Of a DNA stretch of 64,000 bases, positions 21,948 through 32,455 are shown one piece after another. The stretch comes from Escherichia whittamii (lineage in GTDB: Bacteria > Pseudomonadota > Gammaproteobacteria > Enterobacterales > Enterobacteriaceae). The translations under genes and the position numbers were made by a program. Location: the NCBI RefSeq assembly GCF_014836715.1, contig NZ_JACSQI010000012.1:79113-143112 (forward strand). Direction: 5' to 3'. Below the pieces are notes generated by a model. That model was not told where the DNA came from, ran no database searches, and worked only from the letters and a program-made list of their open reading frames with translations. Each line of letters opens with the position of its first letter. Position 1 is the first letter of the stretch.

Positions 21948-22903
21948 TGAGTAAATCGCATCCACGCTGGCGCCGGACAAAGAAGATCCTCACCTGGCTG
22001 TTTTTTATCGCGGTGATTGTGTTGCTGGTGGTCTATGCCAAAAAGGTAGACTGGGAAGAGGTCTGGAAGGTCATCCGCGACTACAATCGCGTTGCGCTGC
22101 TCAGTGCGGTTGGGCTGGTGGTCGTCAGTTATCTGATTTACGGCTGCTATGACCTGCTCGCCCGCTTCTACTGTGGTCACAAACTGGCGAAGCGCCAGGT
22201 GATGCTGGTGTCGTTTATCTGCTACGCCTTCAACCTGACGCTCAGTACCTGGGTCGGCGGCATTGGTATGCGCTATCGTTTGTACTCTCGTCTGGGATTG
22301 CCCGGTAGCACTATCACACGGATTTTCTCGCTGAGTATTACCACCAACTGGATGGGCTATATTTTACTGGCGGGGATTATCTTTACCGCAGGCATGGTGG
22401 AACTGCCGGAGCATTGGTATATCGATCAAACCACGCTGCGTATTCTCGGCATTGGCTTACTGATGATTATCGCGGTTTATTTGTGGTTTTGCGCGTTCGC
22501 GAAGCACCGCCATATGACCATCAAGGGGCAAAAGCTGGTGCTACCTTCATGGAAATTTGCCCTGGCGCAGATGCTGATTTCCAGCGTTAACTGGATGGTA
22601 ATGGGAGCGATTATCTGGCTGTTACTCGGTCAAAACGTGAACTATTTCTTTGTTTTAGGCGTGTTACTGGTTAGCAGTATTGCCGGCGTCATTGTGCATA
22701 TTCCGGCGGGTATTGGCGTGCTGGAAGCGGTGTTTATCGCGCTACTGGCAGGAGAGCATACATCAAAAGGCACGATTATCGCTGCCCTGCTCGCTTACCG
22801 TGTCCTGTACTACTTTATCCCGCTGCTGTTGGCGCTGATTTGCTATCTGGTACTGGAAAGTCAGGCGAAGAAGCTACGGGCGAAAAATGAAGCGGCGATG
22901 TGA
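21947..22903 (+). CDS. ybhN: UPF0104 lysylphosphatidylglycerol-synthase-like membrane protein YbhN
   Basis: A 318-residue integral membrane protein of the UPF0104 family, related to the membrane flippase half of MprF. About eight hydrophobic helices are visible (WLFFIAVIVLLVVYA; LLSAVGLVVVSYLIYG; FFVLGVLLVSSIAGVIVHIPAG), with the family motif PAGIGVLEAVFIALLAG. It lacks the aminoacyl-transferase half. K-12 data say it increases ClsB activity. It overlaps clsB by one base. Confidence 0.94.
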   Translation: MSKSHPRWRRTKKILTWLFFIAVIVLLVVYAKKVDWEEVWKVIRDYNRVALLSAVGLVVVSYLIYGCYDLLARFYCGHKLAKRQVMLVSFICYAFNLTLSTWVGGIGMRYRLYSRLGLPGSTITRIFSLSITTNWMGYILLAGIIFTAGMVELPEHWYIDQTTLRILGIGLLMIIAVYLWFCAFAKHRHMTIKGQKLVLPSWKFALAQMLISSVNWMVMGAIIWLLLGQNVNYFFVLGVLLVSSIAGVIVHIPAGIGVLEAVFIALLAGEHTSKGTIIAALLAYRVLYYFIPLLLALICYLVLESQAKKLRAKNEAAM

Positions 22904-22906
22904 TGT

Positions 22907-23329
22907 TCAGTTAACTTCTTTTGGTTTAAGTTCGGGATGCTGTTTATAGATGGGGTTCATGATGTCGATTAGCATGCGCCCCATTATTTCACCAACGGCA
23001 GAACGATAAGTATTAAGCTCAGATTCATCGCAAGTTTGCTGAACACGTGATACTGACGCATCTAATTTAGAACCAATGTCGAGCATTAATGCGCTGATAT
23101 CTTCTGCTATATTTTTATCTTTGAACATTTCATAAACCTTTTTATTTATGACAGACACAGACGCTAAACTAGCAGCGACAACCGCCACCAAATGAGGGGC
23201 AGCATTTTGCTGGGCAAAGCGCTTTTTTGCTGTAATTGAGTAGCAGAGGATCGTCTGTTCAAATGCGTTATCTGTCCCTGAAATGATGCAGTGGACATAG
23301 TCTGGCATTTGTGGCGATTCAATTCTCAT
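22907..23329 (-). CDS. Orphan protein at the ybhM locus, function unknown
   Basis: A 140-residue protein that I do not recognise. One moderately hydrophobic stretch (HLVAVVAASLASVSVI, about residues 46-61) is followed by a charged helical part and a C-terminus IMGRMLIDIMNPIYKQHPEL. There is no signal peptide. It lies between ybhN (convergent, 3 bases apart) and ybhL (same strand), exactly where K-12 carries the membrane gene ybhM, to which it shows no resemblance. The frame can be extended to a GTG at 23377, but that GTG lies inside the ybhL terminator stem; ATG at 23329 (or 23305) is more credible. No convincing ribosome site is visible. Confidence 0.55.
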   Translation of the reverse strand: MRIESPQMPDYVHCIISGTDNAFEQTILCYSITAKKRFAQQNAAPHLVAVVAASLASVSVINKKVYEMFKDKNIAEDISALMLDIGSKLDASVSRVQQTCDESELNTYRSAVGEIMGRMLIDIMNPIYKQHPELKPKEVN

Positions 23330-23361
23330 GTAAATGAGCGGAATAGTCTTTATAAAATCCG

Positions 23362-23386
23362 AAAAAAATCCCGGCACCTGGCCGGG
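23362..23386 (-). terminator. Intrinsic terminator of ybhL
   Basis: On the minus strand CCCGGC-CAGGT-GCCGGG is followed by A and seven T, 22 bases after the ybhL stop. It should separate ybhL from the downstream orphan gene. Confidence 0.88.
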
Positions 23387-23407
23387 ATATTGATGGTGAA
23401 AAAAGAA

Positions 23408-24112
23408 TTAACGGCGGTTGCCAAATATCCGCAGCAACATCAGGAACAGGTTGATGAAGTCCAGATACAAGGTTAACGCACCAAGAATGGAGTATTTACG
23501 CAGGTTCGACGTGTCACGGGTATCAATCTGCTCGCCCATATTTTTCAGTTTCTGAGTGTCATACGCCGTCAGTCCAACAAAGACAATCACGCCGATGTAG
23601 GTGACTGCCCACATTAATGCCTCGCTTTTCAGCCAGAAGTTCACCAGCGAGGCGATGACAATACCGATTAACGCCATAAACAGCATATTGCCGAAGCTGC
23701 TTAAATCGCGTTTCGTGGTGTAACCATACAGGCTCATTGCGCCGAACATCCCGGCAGTAACGACGAAGGTACTCGCGATAGAGGCAGCAGTATAGACAAT
23801 GAAAATACTGGAAAGCGTCAGGCCAGTCAACGCCGAATAAAGCATAAAGAGCATGGTTGTCACGCCTGCACTCAGCTTTTGAATCATCGCTGATAACACA
23901 ATAACCAGAGCTAATTGCGCTATTACCAGACCAATTAAAAAGATGCGGTTGGTGAATAACAGCTCCATAACGGCGGCGGAATTGGCCGCATACCAGGCAA
24001 CAAATGCAGTAAGCAGCAAGCCCACTGTCATCCAGCCATAGACCTGTGCCATATAGGTTTGCAGGCCAGCTCGGGTTTGTACGATTGAATCAGAACGTGG
24101 GAATCTGTCCAT
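23408..24112 (-). CDS. ybhL: BAX-inhibitor-1-like membrane protein YbhL
   Basis: A 234-residue inner-membrane protein of the Bax inhibitor-1/YccA family with seven hydrophobic helices; the C-terminal segment ALTLYLDFINLFLMLLRIFGNRR carries the family's typical D-x-I-N-L-F ending. Bacterial homologues act as proton-sensitive calcium leak channels, but this is not shown for YbhL. In K-12 it is followed by its paralogue ybhM; here that neighbour is replaced by an unrelated orphan. Confidence 0.93.
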   Translation of the reverse strand: MDRFPRSDSIVQTRAGLQTYMAQVYGWMTVGLLLTAFVAWYAANSAAVMELLFTNRIFLIGLVIAQLALVIVLSAMIQKLSAGVTTMLFMLYSALTGLTLSSIFIVYTAASIASTFVVTAGMFGAMSLYGYTTKRDLSSFGNMLFMALIGIVIASLVNFWLKSEALMWAVTYIGVIVFVGLTAYDTQKLKNMGEQIDTRDTSNLRKYSILGALTLYLDFINLFLMLLRIFGNRR

Positions 24113-24210
24113 GACTTTCTCCTGAAGATATAAGGAATATCTTAAGGATACTGCAAATGAGGAGGGTGTGCATCGACGCCGCGTAAACGCATGTCCAGAG
24201 CGGAGAAATT

Positions 24211-24240
24211 GCCGGATGCAACTGTGCGGTATCCGGCATA
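24211..24240. repeat. REP-type palindrome between moaE and ybhL
   Basis: GCCGGATGCA-N-TGCGGTATCCGGC forms a REP-like stem immediately beyond the moaE stop. Confidence 0.65.
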
Positions 24241-24247
24241 CTAAAAA

Positions 24248-24700
24248 CTACCAGCGTTTTGCCGCCTGCTGATCGCTCTCCCGGGCTTCGACCCAGCGGT
24301 CGCCTTCCGGCGTGGCTTCGCGCTTCCAGAACGGCGCGCGGGTTTTGAGATAATCCATAATAAACTGCCCGGCTTCAAACGCACTGCTGCGATGCGCACT
24401 GGTAACGCCGACAAAAACGATTTCATCACCCGGCCATAATTCGCCAATGCGATGAATAACCGTTACTCTTCCCAGCGGCCAGCGGTTACGCGCTTCATCA
24501 ACGATTTCTGCCAGTGCTTTTTCAGTCATCCCCGGATAGTGTTCGAGGGTTAATGCTTTTACGCTGTCCCCCAGGTTATGGTTGCGCACCTTTCCGGTAA
24601 AGGTGACCACTGCACCGTCTTCGTCACGCTCCGCCAGCCACGGGTACTCTTCCCCTACGCTGAACGGCTGCGGTCCGACAACAATTTTAGTTTCTGCCAT
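24248..24700 (-). CDS. moaE: Molybdopterin synthase catalytic subunit MoaE
   Basis: A 150-residue large subunit of molybdopterin synthase. With two MoaD thiocarboxylates it converts cyclic pyranopterin monophosphate into the dithiolene molybdopterin. Family segments GAVVTFTGKVRN, LEHYPGMTEKAL, RIGELWPGDEIVFVGV and FWKRE (with catalytic lysines in the last region) are all present. It is the last gene of moaABCDE, starting 2 bases beyond the moaD stop. Confidence 0.97.
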   Translation of the reverse strand: MAETKIVVGPQPFSVGEEYPWLAERDEDGAVVTFTGKVRNHNLGDSVKALTLEHYPGMTEKALAEIVDEARNRWPLGRVTVIHRIGELWPGDEIVFVGVTSAHRSSAFEAGQFIMDYLKTRAPFWKREATPEGDRWVEARESDQQAAKRW

Positions 24701-24701
24701 C

Positions 24702-24947
24702 TTATCCTCCGGTTACCGGCGGGAAGAAAGCCACTTCGTCGCCGTCAGTCAGCGGATGGTCAAAACTCACCAGCGTCTGGTTGACGGCAGCCAGTAATTT
24801 GCCATCTTCCAGCGCCAGCGCCCAGCGATCGCTCTGCGCAGCCAGGTGTTGACGTAATACTTCTACGGTTGGGAACTCCGCAGCCACTTCGATTGCATCG
24901 GTCCCCACCAGCTCGCGCACCTGGGCGAAAAAAAGAACGTTAATCAT
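24702..24947 (-). CDS. moaD: Molybdopterin synthase sulphur carrier MoaD
   Basis: An 81-residue ubiquitin-fold protein whose C-terminal Gly-Gly (PPVTGG) is adenylated by MoeB and converted to a thiocarboxylate, the sulphur donor for MoaE. The ATG at 24947 gives the family length; an upstream in-frame start would add 21 residues encoded within moaC. It overlaps moaC by 8 bases. Confidence 0.97.
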   Translation of the reverse strand: MINVLFFAQVRELVGTDAIEVAAEFPTVEVLRQHLAAQSDRWALALEDGKLLAAVNQTLVSFDHPLTDGDEVAFFPPVTGG

Positions 24948-25425
24948 CCGCTTCCACCTTAAAGTCACCTGACTTGCCGCCACTTTTCGCCAGCAAACGT
25001 ACCGGACCAATCACCATATCTTTTTGCACCGCTTTACACATATCGTAGATAGTCAGCGCGGCCACGGAGGCCGCCGTTAATGCTTCCATTTCGACACCGG
25101 TTTTCCCGGTCAGGCGACAAAGTGTTTCAATACGTACCCGATTATTCTCCGGCTCGGCCTGTAAATTGACTTCGACTTTACTGAGCATCAGCGGATGACA
25201 CAGCGGGATCAGATCCCAGGTGCGTTTTGCTGCCTGAATACCGGCAATACGCGCAGTAGCAAACACGTCGCCTTTGTGGTGGCGACCATCGATGATCATC
25301 GCCAACGTCTCGCTGCGCATGGTGACAAAAGCTTCAGCTCGCGCTTCACGTACGGTTTCCGCTTTGGCGGAGACATCCACCATGTGCGCTTCGCCAGCGG
25401 CGTTGATATGGGTCAGTTGCGACAT
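24940..25425 (-). CDS. moaC: Cyclic pyranopterin monophosphate synthase MoaC
   Basis: A 161-residue enzyme converting the MoaA product (3',8-cyclo-GTP) to cyclic pyranopterin monophosphate. Conserved segments [32 protein letters not shown] and KSGGKSG contain the active-site His and Lys residues. The start at 25425 is used because the extra 30 codons upstream overlap moaB and do not resemble the family; GAAATAAGT precedes it. Confidence 0.97.
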   Translation of the reverse strand: MSQLTHINAAGEAHMVDVSAKAETVREARAEAFVTMRSETLAMIIDGRHHKGDVFATARIAGIQAAKRTWDLIPLCHPLMLSKVEVNLQAEPENNRVRIETLCRLTGKTGVEMEALTAASVAALTIYDMCKAVQKDMVIGPVRLLAKSGGKSGDFKVEADD

Positions 25426-25427
25426 AC

Positions 25428-25940
25428 TTATTTCTTCAAATGTGGATGGAAATTGCACGGACGCGTACGGGCGTCCAGCTGCGGCGCGATGATGTTTTCC
25501 CAGGCGGTGCGACACGCTTTGGTTGAACCAGGCATGGCGAAAATCAGCGTCTTGTTAGCGACGCCCGCTACCGCACGGGATTGCAACGTTGCGGTGCCAA
25601 TCTCTTCAAACGACAGCATACGGAACACTTCGCCAAAACCTTCGACTTCACGGTCGAACAGCGGCAGCAATGCTTCAGGTGCCTGATCGCCTTCAGTCAG
25701 GCCAGTACCGCCAGTAATCAACACCACTTGTACATCGTCGCTGGCTATCCACGCAGATACCTGAGCACGGATGGCGTAGCGGTTTTCTTTGACAATAGCT
25801 TTATCTACAACATGATGGCCCGCTTCCTGCGCAGAATCGCGCAGATAGTGACCGGAGGTATCGTCTTCTTCACCGCGACGATTAGAAACCGTAAGAATAG
25901 CAATACGGGTCGGGATAAATTCAGTGCTTACCTGACTCAT
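25428..25940 (-). CDS. moaB: MoaB, MogA-like molybdopterin protein
   Basis: A 170-residue protein of the MogA/MoaB fold that binds molybdopterin; in E. coli its step is redundant with MogA and it is not required for cofactor synthesis. The [15 protein letters not shown] loop and the [12 protein letters not shown] segment mark the pterin and adenylation site. It lies between moaA (21-base gap) and moaC (2-base gap). Confidence 0.96.
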   Translation of the reverse strand: MSQVSTEFIPTRIAILTVSNRRGEEDDTSGHYLRDSAQEAGHHVVDKAIVKENRYAIRAQVSAWIASDDVQVVLITGGTGLTEGDQAPEALLPLFDREVEGFGEVFRMLSFEEIGTATLQSRAVAGVANKTLIFAMPGSTKACRTAWENIIAPQLDARTRPCNFHPHLKK

Positions 25941-25961
25941 CTGATCTCTCCTTTTGACGTT

Positions 25962-26951
25962 TTAACCGCCAATGTACGATAAGTTTTGCGTAATACCGGT
26001 GTTGTTTTGATGCAGGAAATGGGTCTGTTTTTTCTCCCGCAGCGCCGCTGAAATACGCGCTTCCAGCGCCTGTTGCTGGGTATCATCTTCCAGTAGATCG
26101 CGCAGATTAACGCCGCCCTCACCAAACAGGCAGAGGTGGAGTTTACCAATGGAGGAGACGCGCAGACGGTTGCAGGTGGCACAGAAGTCTTTTTCATACG
26201 GCATGATTAGGCCGATCTCTCCGGCGTAATCCGGATGACAAAAGACTTGCGCCGGGCCGTCGCTGCGTTGACGCAGTTGATGGATCCAGCCGCGACGCAG
26301 CAGCTCGTCACGCAGAACCTGACCAGAAATATGGTGCTTACGGAAGAGTTCACTGCCCTCGCCTGTTTCCATCAGTTCGATGAAACGCAACTGGATAGGG
26401 CGATGCTGGATCCAGTTCAGAAAGGTGTCGAGTTGGTGATGATTGACATCGCGCATCAGCACGGTATTGACTTTGACCTTCTCAAAACCGGCTTCAAATG
26501 CGGCATCGATGCCCGCCATTACCTGGTTGAATTTATCCTGACCGGTAATAGCATGAAACTGACGGGCATCGAGGCTATCAACGCTGACGTTAATGCCCGT
26601 CAGCCCGGCATCGCGCCAGTTCGCCACGTCGCGTTCCAGACGGTAACCATTAGTGGTGACCGCAATCTGGCGGATAGCATCGTTTTCTCGTACAGCGGCG
26701 ATGATATCGGTAAAGTCGCGACGTAAAGACGGCTCACCGCCTGTCAGACGGACTTTTTCGGTACCCAGACTGGCAAAGGCGCGTGTAACCCGGCGAATTT
26801 CATCGACGGTCAGAAAGCCTTTATTGGTGACGCCGCTCGGCTTGTAGCCATCCGGCAGACAATATGTGCAACGAAAGTTACACACATCGGTAATCGACAG
26901 GCGCAAGTAATAAAACTTACGCGCAAATGCATCAGTCAGTTGTGAAGCCAT
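25962..26951 (-). CDS. moaA: GTP 3',8-cyclase MoaA
   Basis: A 329-residue radical-SAM enzyme, the first step of molybdenum-cofactor synthesis. The SAM cluster ligands are C24, C28 and C31 (CNFRCTYC). A second C-terminal cluster uses CATC...C in [13 protein letters not shown]...LCLFGE, and the essential C-terminal Gly-Gly is present (YIGG). The start at 26951 follows the riboswitch; the in-frame start at 26984 would run through the riboswitch 3' stem and is rejected. moaABCDE is one operon controlled by ModE and the Moco riboswitch. Confidence 0.97.
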
Positions 26952-26956
26952 GTACA

Positions 26957-27066
26957 CCTTTCCAGATACGGGAGGCGAAGTCATTTCTTCCTTCGCCCTG
27001 GTGGCAACCTTTCAAAGCATTGTCACGGCCAAAGCACCATATCAGTTGACCCAGGTGCAGAGGCTA
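26957..27066 (-). ncRNA. Moco (molybdenum cofactor) riboswitch of moaA
   Basis: The 5' leader of moaABCDE shows the conserved elements of the Moco RNA motif: CTCTGCACCTGGGTC at the start, CCACCAGGGCGAAGG and its paired ACTTCGCCTCCCG, and the ending GTATCTGGAAAGG just before the moaA start. In E. coli it lowers moa expression when Moco accumulates. Bounds are approximate. Confidence 0.88.
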
Positions 27067-27127
27067 GAGTGTTTAGTGGTTATGCCGATACTAGCGCGTA
27101 AATGAGATTTTTACCATTCACCCTTTT

Positions 27128-27151
27128 CGCTATGTAATCATGTATATAGCG
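27128..27151. promoter_or_regulatory. ModE operator of the moa operon
   Basis: CGCTATGTA-N6-TATATAGCG (24 bases in all) matches the palindromic ModE consensus and resembles the modABC operator in this window. ModE-molybdate activates moa. Confidence 0.75.
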
Positions 27152-27257
27152 TCATGATCGGCCTATTTCGCTACAGAATAAGGGAAAATGGCGGTTTTAC
27201 TTTGATATACATCATCAGGGATGCAGAGCGAGTATCATCCTTTGGAGGTAGAAAACC

Positions 27258-28257
<1,000 letters not shown>

Positions 28258-28312
28258 CGGAAAACCGGAAGAACATTCCGGCTTCAGATTGCTGACAAAG
28301 CGCGCGTTGTTC

Positions 28313-28394
28313 ATGCCGGATGCGGCGTGCAAACCGCGCAAATTCAATATATTGCAGAGAAAATGTAGGCCTGATAAGCGTAGCGCATCAGGCT
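28313..28394. repeat. REP/BIME between ybhK and uvrB
   Basis: A REP unit (TGCCGGATGCGGCG) and an opposed one (GTAGGCCTGATAAGCG...GCATCAGGC) occupy the convergent ybhK-uvrB gap. Confidence 0.8.
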
Positions 28395-28430
28395 GTTTTT
28401 CATTTGTCATCTGTCTTCTTCGCTATCCTG

Positions 28431-30452
28431 TTACGAAGCTGCAATAAACAACTCACGCAACTGATGCAACTGATCACGAATTTGTGCCGCCTCTTCGAAT
28501 TCGAGGTTTTGCGCGTGTTGCATCATCTGACCTTCCAGTTCATGGATTTTCTGCTGCAACGCTTTAGGCGACATATCCATCGGCACATTATCCGGTTCGA
28601 CAATCGGGCGCGATTTTCCTCTGCCCTTCGCTTTGGTTTTAGCAATGTTCTGCCCCAGCGCCAGGATATCGACCACTTTCTTGTTAAGCCCTTGTGGCGT
28701 AATACCATGCTCTTCGTTGTACCGCTGCTGTTTCTCACGACGACGTTCCGTTTCGCCAATCGCTTTCGCCATCGACGGGGTTATCTTGTCGCCGTAGAGA
28801 ATCGCTTTGCCGTTGATGTTACGCGCTGCACGACCAATGGTCTGGATCAGCGAACGTTCTGAACGCAGGAAGCCTTCTTTGTCGGCATCGAGGATCGCCA
28901 CCAGCGAGACTTCCGGCATATCCAGACCTTCGCGCAGTAAGTTGATGCCAACCAACACATCGAACTCGCCCAGACGCAAGTCGCGGATGATTTCCATACG
29001 CTCGACGGTGTCGATATCCGAGTGAAGATAACGCACGCGTTCACCGTGTTCTTCCAGATATTCGGTGAGATCTTCCGCCATCCGCTTAGTCAACGTCGTG
29101 ACCAGTACGCGTTCGTTAATTGCCGCCCGCAGGCGAATTTCTGAAAGAAGATCATCAACCTGGGTCGCTACCGGGCGCATTTCGATAATCGGGTCCAGCA
29201 GTCCTGTTGGACGCACCACCTGATCCACCACGTCGCCACCGGATTTCTCCAGCTCGTAATTACCGGGGGTCGCAGAAACATAGATGGTTTGCGGTGCTAA
29301 TGCCTCGAACTCTTCGAACTTCAGCGGACGGTTATCCAGCGCCGAGGGCAGGCGGAAACCGTACTCTACCAGCGTCTCTTTACGCGCCCGATCGCCTCGA
29401 TACATGCCGCCAATTTGCGGAATAGTCACGTGGGATTCATCGACCACCAACAGACCATCGGCGGGTAGATAATCAAACAGCGTCGGCGGTGGCTCACCGG
29501 GTCCACGACCGGAAAGAAAGCGCGAATAGTTTTCAATGCCTGAGCAATAACCCAGCTCGTTCATCATCTCCAGATCAAACTGGGTACGCTGAGTCAGGCG
29601 TTGTTCTTCCAGCAGCTTGTTATTTGCCAGCAGCACTTTGCGCCGATCGGCCAGCTCTTCTTTGATCTCTTCCATTGCCTGCACAATACGCTCACGCGGG
29701 GTAACGTAGTGTGTTTTCGGATAGATGGTAAAGCGGGGAATGGTTGAGATAATCTGCCCTGTTAACGGGTCGAAAAGCGACAGCCTCTCTACCTCTTCGT
29801 CGAACAATTCAACACGTAGCGCAACGTCGTCGGACTCCGCCGGAAAAATATCAATCACTTCTCCGCGAACACGGAAAGTCCCGCGCTGGAACGCCTGGTC
29901 GTTGCGGGTGTATTGCAGTTCCGCCAGACGCCGCAGAATCGCGCGCTGATCGATAATCATGCCGACCGTCAGATGCAGCATCATCTTAAGATATAAGTCA
30001 GGGTCGCCCAGACCGTAGATGGCTGAAACAGAGGCGACCACCACCACATCGCGGCGCTCCAGCAAAGCTTTAGTCGCTGAAAGCCGCATCTGTTCAATAT
30101 GTTCGTTTACCGAGGCATCTTTTTCAATGAAGGTGTCAGAACTCGGCACATAGGCTTCCGGCTGATAGTAGTCATAGTAAGAGACGAAGTATTCCACCGC
30201 ATTTTCCGGGAAAAATTCTTTCATCTCGCCGTACAACTGGGCCGCCAGCGTTTTGTTGGGCGCCAGCACCATCGTCGGGCGCTGAAGGTCAGCGATGACG
30301 TTAGCGATGGTAAATGTTTTCCCGGAGCCCGTTACGCCAAGTAGAGTCTGGTGAGCCAGGCCATCTTCAAGTCCCTCTTCGAGGCGTCGAATTGCCTCAG
30401 GCTGATCGCCAGAAGGTTTGAAAGCGGAATTCAGTTTGAACGGTTTACTCAT
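28431..30452 (-). CDS. uvrB: Excinuclease ABC subunit UvrB
   Basis: A 673-residue central protein of nucleotide excision repair; it receives damaged DNA from UvrA, verifies the lesion and positions UvrC. Walker A GVTGSGKT is at 39-46, the damage-probing beta hairpin with [10 protein letters not shown] follows near 92-101, DESHV is the Walker B box, and helicase motif VI is QTIGRAARN. The C-terminal UVR coiled-coil ([23 protein letters not shown]) binds UvrC. The length equals K-12, and a LexA box lies upstream. Confidence 0.98.
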   Translation of the reverse strand: MSKPFKLNSAFKPSGDQPEAIRRLEEGLEDGLAHQTLLGVTGSGKTFTIANVIADLQRPTMVLAPNKTLAAQLYGEMKEFFPENAVEYFVSYYDYYQPEAYVPSSDTFIEKDASVNEHIEQMRLSATKALLERRDVVVVASVSAIYGLGDPDLYLKMMLHLTVGMIIDQRAILRRLAELQYTRNDQAFQRGTFRVRGEVIDIFPAESDDVALRVELFDEEVERLSLFDPLTGQIISTIPRFTIYPKTHYVTPRERIVQAMEEIKEELADRRKVLLANNKLLEEQRLTQRTQFDLEMMNELGYCSGIENYSRFLSGRGPGEPPPTLFDYLPADGLLVVDESHVTIPQIGGMYRGDRARKETLVEYGFRLPSALDNRPLKFEEFEALAPQTIYVSATPGNYELEKSGGDVVDQVVRPTGLLDPIIEMRPVATQVDDLLSEIRLRAAINERVLVTTLTKRMAEDLTEYLEEHGERVRYLHSDIDTVERMEIIRDLRLGEFDVLVGINLLREGLDMPEVSLVAILDADKEGFLRSERSLIQTIGRAARNINGKAILYGDKITPSMAKAIGETERRREKQQRYNEEHGITPQGLNKKVVDILALGQNIAKTKAKGRGKSRPIVEPDNVPMDMSPKALQQKIHELEGQMMQHAQNLEFEEAAQIRDQLHQLRELFIAAS

Positions 30453-30525
30453 GAGTCGCTACCTGAAGGAGTGGGCGGGCAGGTATGTAATTTTACTCGT
30501 CGTGCTTAATAATGCCAACAAATTA

Positions 30526-30545
30526 TACTGGATAAAAAAACAGTT
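30526..30545 (-). promoter_or_regulatory. LexA box of uvrB
   Basis: Minus-strand AACTGTTTTTTTATCCAGTA matches CTGT-N8-CCAG, the known uvrB SOS operator, about 75 bases before the start codon. Confidence 0.85.
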
Positions 30546-30638
30546 TCACGCCACATTATTTCTGTTACATCGTCAACGAAAGTGTCAATCATGAGCATAA
30601 TTTGCTCAGTGACGAGATAAAACTCCAGGCTTGCGGGG

Positions 30639-30870
30639 TTATCCCCAAAGCAACGGCTTTTTTAACAATTGTCAAGATGACTGATGACGGATTTATGGCA
30701 AGAGATGTCACTTTCATGACTGCCATTGCTTTTATTTAATTAATTGAAAAATAACAAATATTTTCCCAAGCCTTCTTTCGCGTCAATTCGCGTGCAAGCC
30801 GCGTATTCTCTCGCTTGCATCGCGTTTTCTAACTCTAATGCACATGGTTATCCACAGGAATAGTGGATAA
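30639..30870. promoter_or_regulatory. DnaA-box cluster in the uvrB-bioD gap
   Basis: The 574-base gap between uvrB and bioD holds TTATCCCCA (30639-30647), a perfect TTATCCACA (30848-30856) and, on the other strand, TTATCCACT (30862-30870). DnaA control of uvrB has been reported in E. coli. The rest of the gap is AT-rich with uvrB promoters; I see no gene in it. Confidence 0.5.
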
Positions 30871-31026
30871 CTGCCTGCAGCCCGTATGCCCTGCCGCCTG
30901 GGCAATTCCCACACTAACCGCATATTGTGGGCGTAAATATTTTTTCTCGATTCTTTTAAAATTTAATTGGTTAAATTGCAGGCAACAGACGACGCGATCT
31001 CGCTCGCACTTTAACCAAATATATTG

Positions 31027-31707
31027 CTACAACAATGCGGTGAGATTGAGGTACTTTCCGGTTAGCGCGTTTTCAGGGGGTTCATCAAGCCACGGGATCT
31101 CCCCAAGCAGCGGTGCGGAAATCATCCGCTTGAGCGTGGCCATATATTCAGCATGACGTTTGCCCGGTGGAGTGACATCGTTCGCTACCCACCCTGCAAG
31201 GGTAAGTCCGACTTGCTGTACAGCCTGTGCGGTCAGCATCGCGTGATTAATACAACCGAGTTTCACGCCCACAACCAGTATCACTGGCAGTTGTTCTTGC
31301 GTTACCCAATCCGCAAAAGTGAAAGAATCAGAAAGCGGCGTAAACCAGCCTCCTGCACCTTCCACTAACACCCAGTCAGCCTGTTGTTCAAGTGCGCGTA
31401 ATCCGGCGCTCATTACTGATGACTCAATCGGCCTGCCCTCTTGCGCGCTGATGATATGCGGCGAGGTGGGTTCTGCGAAGGTGTAAGGATTTACCGTGGC
31501 GTAATCCAGTTGCAGGCTACTGTTGCGTTGCAACGCCAGTGCGTCGCTATTGCGTAATCCTTCTGCCGTTATTTCACTGCCGGAGGCAACAGGTTTGTAA
31601 CCTACCGTCCGGTAGCCTGCCGCCTTCGCGGCCTGTAAAAGCGCACAACTGGCGACGGTTTTCCCCACTTCGGTGTCTGTTCCGGTAACAAAATAGCGTT
31701 TACTCAC
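31027..31707 (-). CDS. bioD: Dethiobiotin synthetase BioD
   Basis: A 226-residue ATP-dependent carboxylase that closes the ureido ring of diaminopelargonate to give dethiobiotin. The P-loop GTDTEVGKT lies at residues 9-17, K37-region PVASGS and EGAGGW are substrate and metal sites. The GTG at 31707 is chosen (K-12 style start, SKRYF); a start two codons upstream is possible. The C-terminus differs slightly from my memory of K-12. It overlaps bioC by 8 bases and ends the bioBFCD operon. Confidence 0.96.
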   Translation of the reverse strand: MSKRYFVTGTDTEVGKTVASCALLQAAKAAGYRTVGYKPVASGSEITAEGLRNSDALALQRNSSLQLDYATVNPYTFAEPTSPHIISAQEGRPIESSVMSAGLRALEQQADWVLVEGAGGWFTPLSDSFTFADWVTQEQLPVILVVGVKLGCINHAMLTAQAVQQVGLTLAGWVANDVTPPGKRHAEYMATLKRMISAPLLGEIPWLDEPPENALTGKYLNLTALL

Positions 31708-32455
31708 GAGCAATCACTCCCAAAAAAAGATGATAAGTCAGAGGATATCGCCCCTGTTTTTGCGGCCAGGCCAGTTGCAGTTGCTGTAGCTGTGAACGCG
31801 TTAATATTCGCGGGTCGCGCCCTTCGTGAAGATGCGTTGCGCCAATGCCTTTCAGGGAACGCATGGCACTGAGCGCATCATCAAAGCACAGCGTGACAGG
31901 TTGCATATTGTGTTGATAACGAAAACCTTTCAGCGCCTGTTCAATGTCAGCGGGCGGTAAAAAGTGATTGGCATGCGGGCGTTCGTCTACCGCTTGCCAC
32001 GCCTGATGTAATTCAGGGAGCGAACCCTGCGCCAGGGTGGTAAACGCCACCACGCCGCCGGGGCGTACTACTCGGCAAAGCTCGCATAATGCCGTGGATA
32101 ACTCACCACACCACTGCACGGCAAGGTTGCTCCACGCCAGATCAAACGTCTCGTTCGCCAGCGGTAAGGATTCGATATCGCCCGCCAGATAATAATCTGC
32201 GGCATCTTGTTGGCGCGCCTGCGCAAGCATCGTCGGCGAAAGATCGAGCGCCATGACTTGCTGACAATGCTCGCGCCAGTGGCGGCTCATCCAGCCAGGT
32301 CCACAGCCAGCGTCCAGCACTCTGGCGTATTTACGCTGCGGGAGCATTGCCAGCAAGGCATCGGCGCTCTGGCGCTGTAACTCTGCGTGTTGCTCATACT
32401 GTGAGGCTGCCCGACCAAATGCCGCCGCAATGGCTTGTTTATTGACCGTTGCCAT
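31700..32455 (-). CDS. bioC: Malonyl-ACP O-methyltransferase BioC
   Basis: A 251-residue SAM-dependent enzyme that methylates malonyl-ACP so that fatty-acid synthesis can build pimeloyl-ACP methyl ester, the biotin precursor. SAM motif [10 protein letters not shown] is at residues 46-54, and NLAVQW and [10 protein letters not shown] follow. ATG at 32455 lies within the end of bioF (17-base overlap); the 13 codons further upstream do not resemble the family. Confidence 0.96.
   Translation of the reverse strand: MATVNKQAIAAAFGRAASQYEQHAELQRQSADALLAMLPQRKYARVLDAGCGPGWMSRHWREHCQQVMALDLSPTMLAQARQQDAADYYLAGDIESLPLANETFDLAWSNLAVQWCGELSTALCELCRVVRPGGVVAFTTLAQGSLPELHQAWQAVDERPHANHFLPPADIEQALKGFRYQHNMQPVTLCFDDALSAMRSLKGIGATHLHEGRDPRILTRSQLQQLQLAWPQKQGRYPLTYHLFLGVIARE

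Noticed and set aside
23330..23377. Extension of the orphan gene to a GTG start at 23377
   Set aside because: This codon lies inside the perfect terminator stem of ybhL, and a transcript starting there is implausible.
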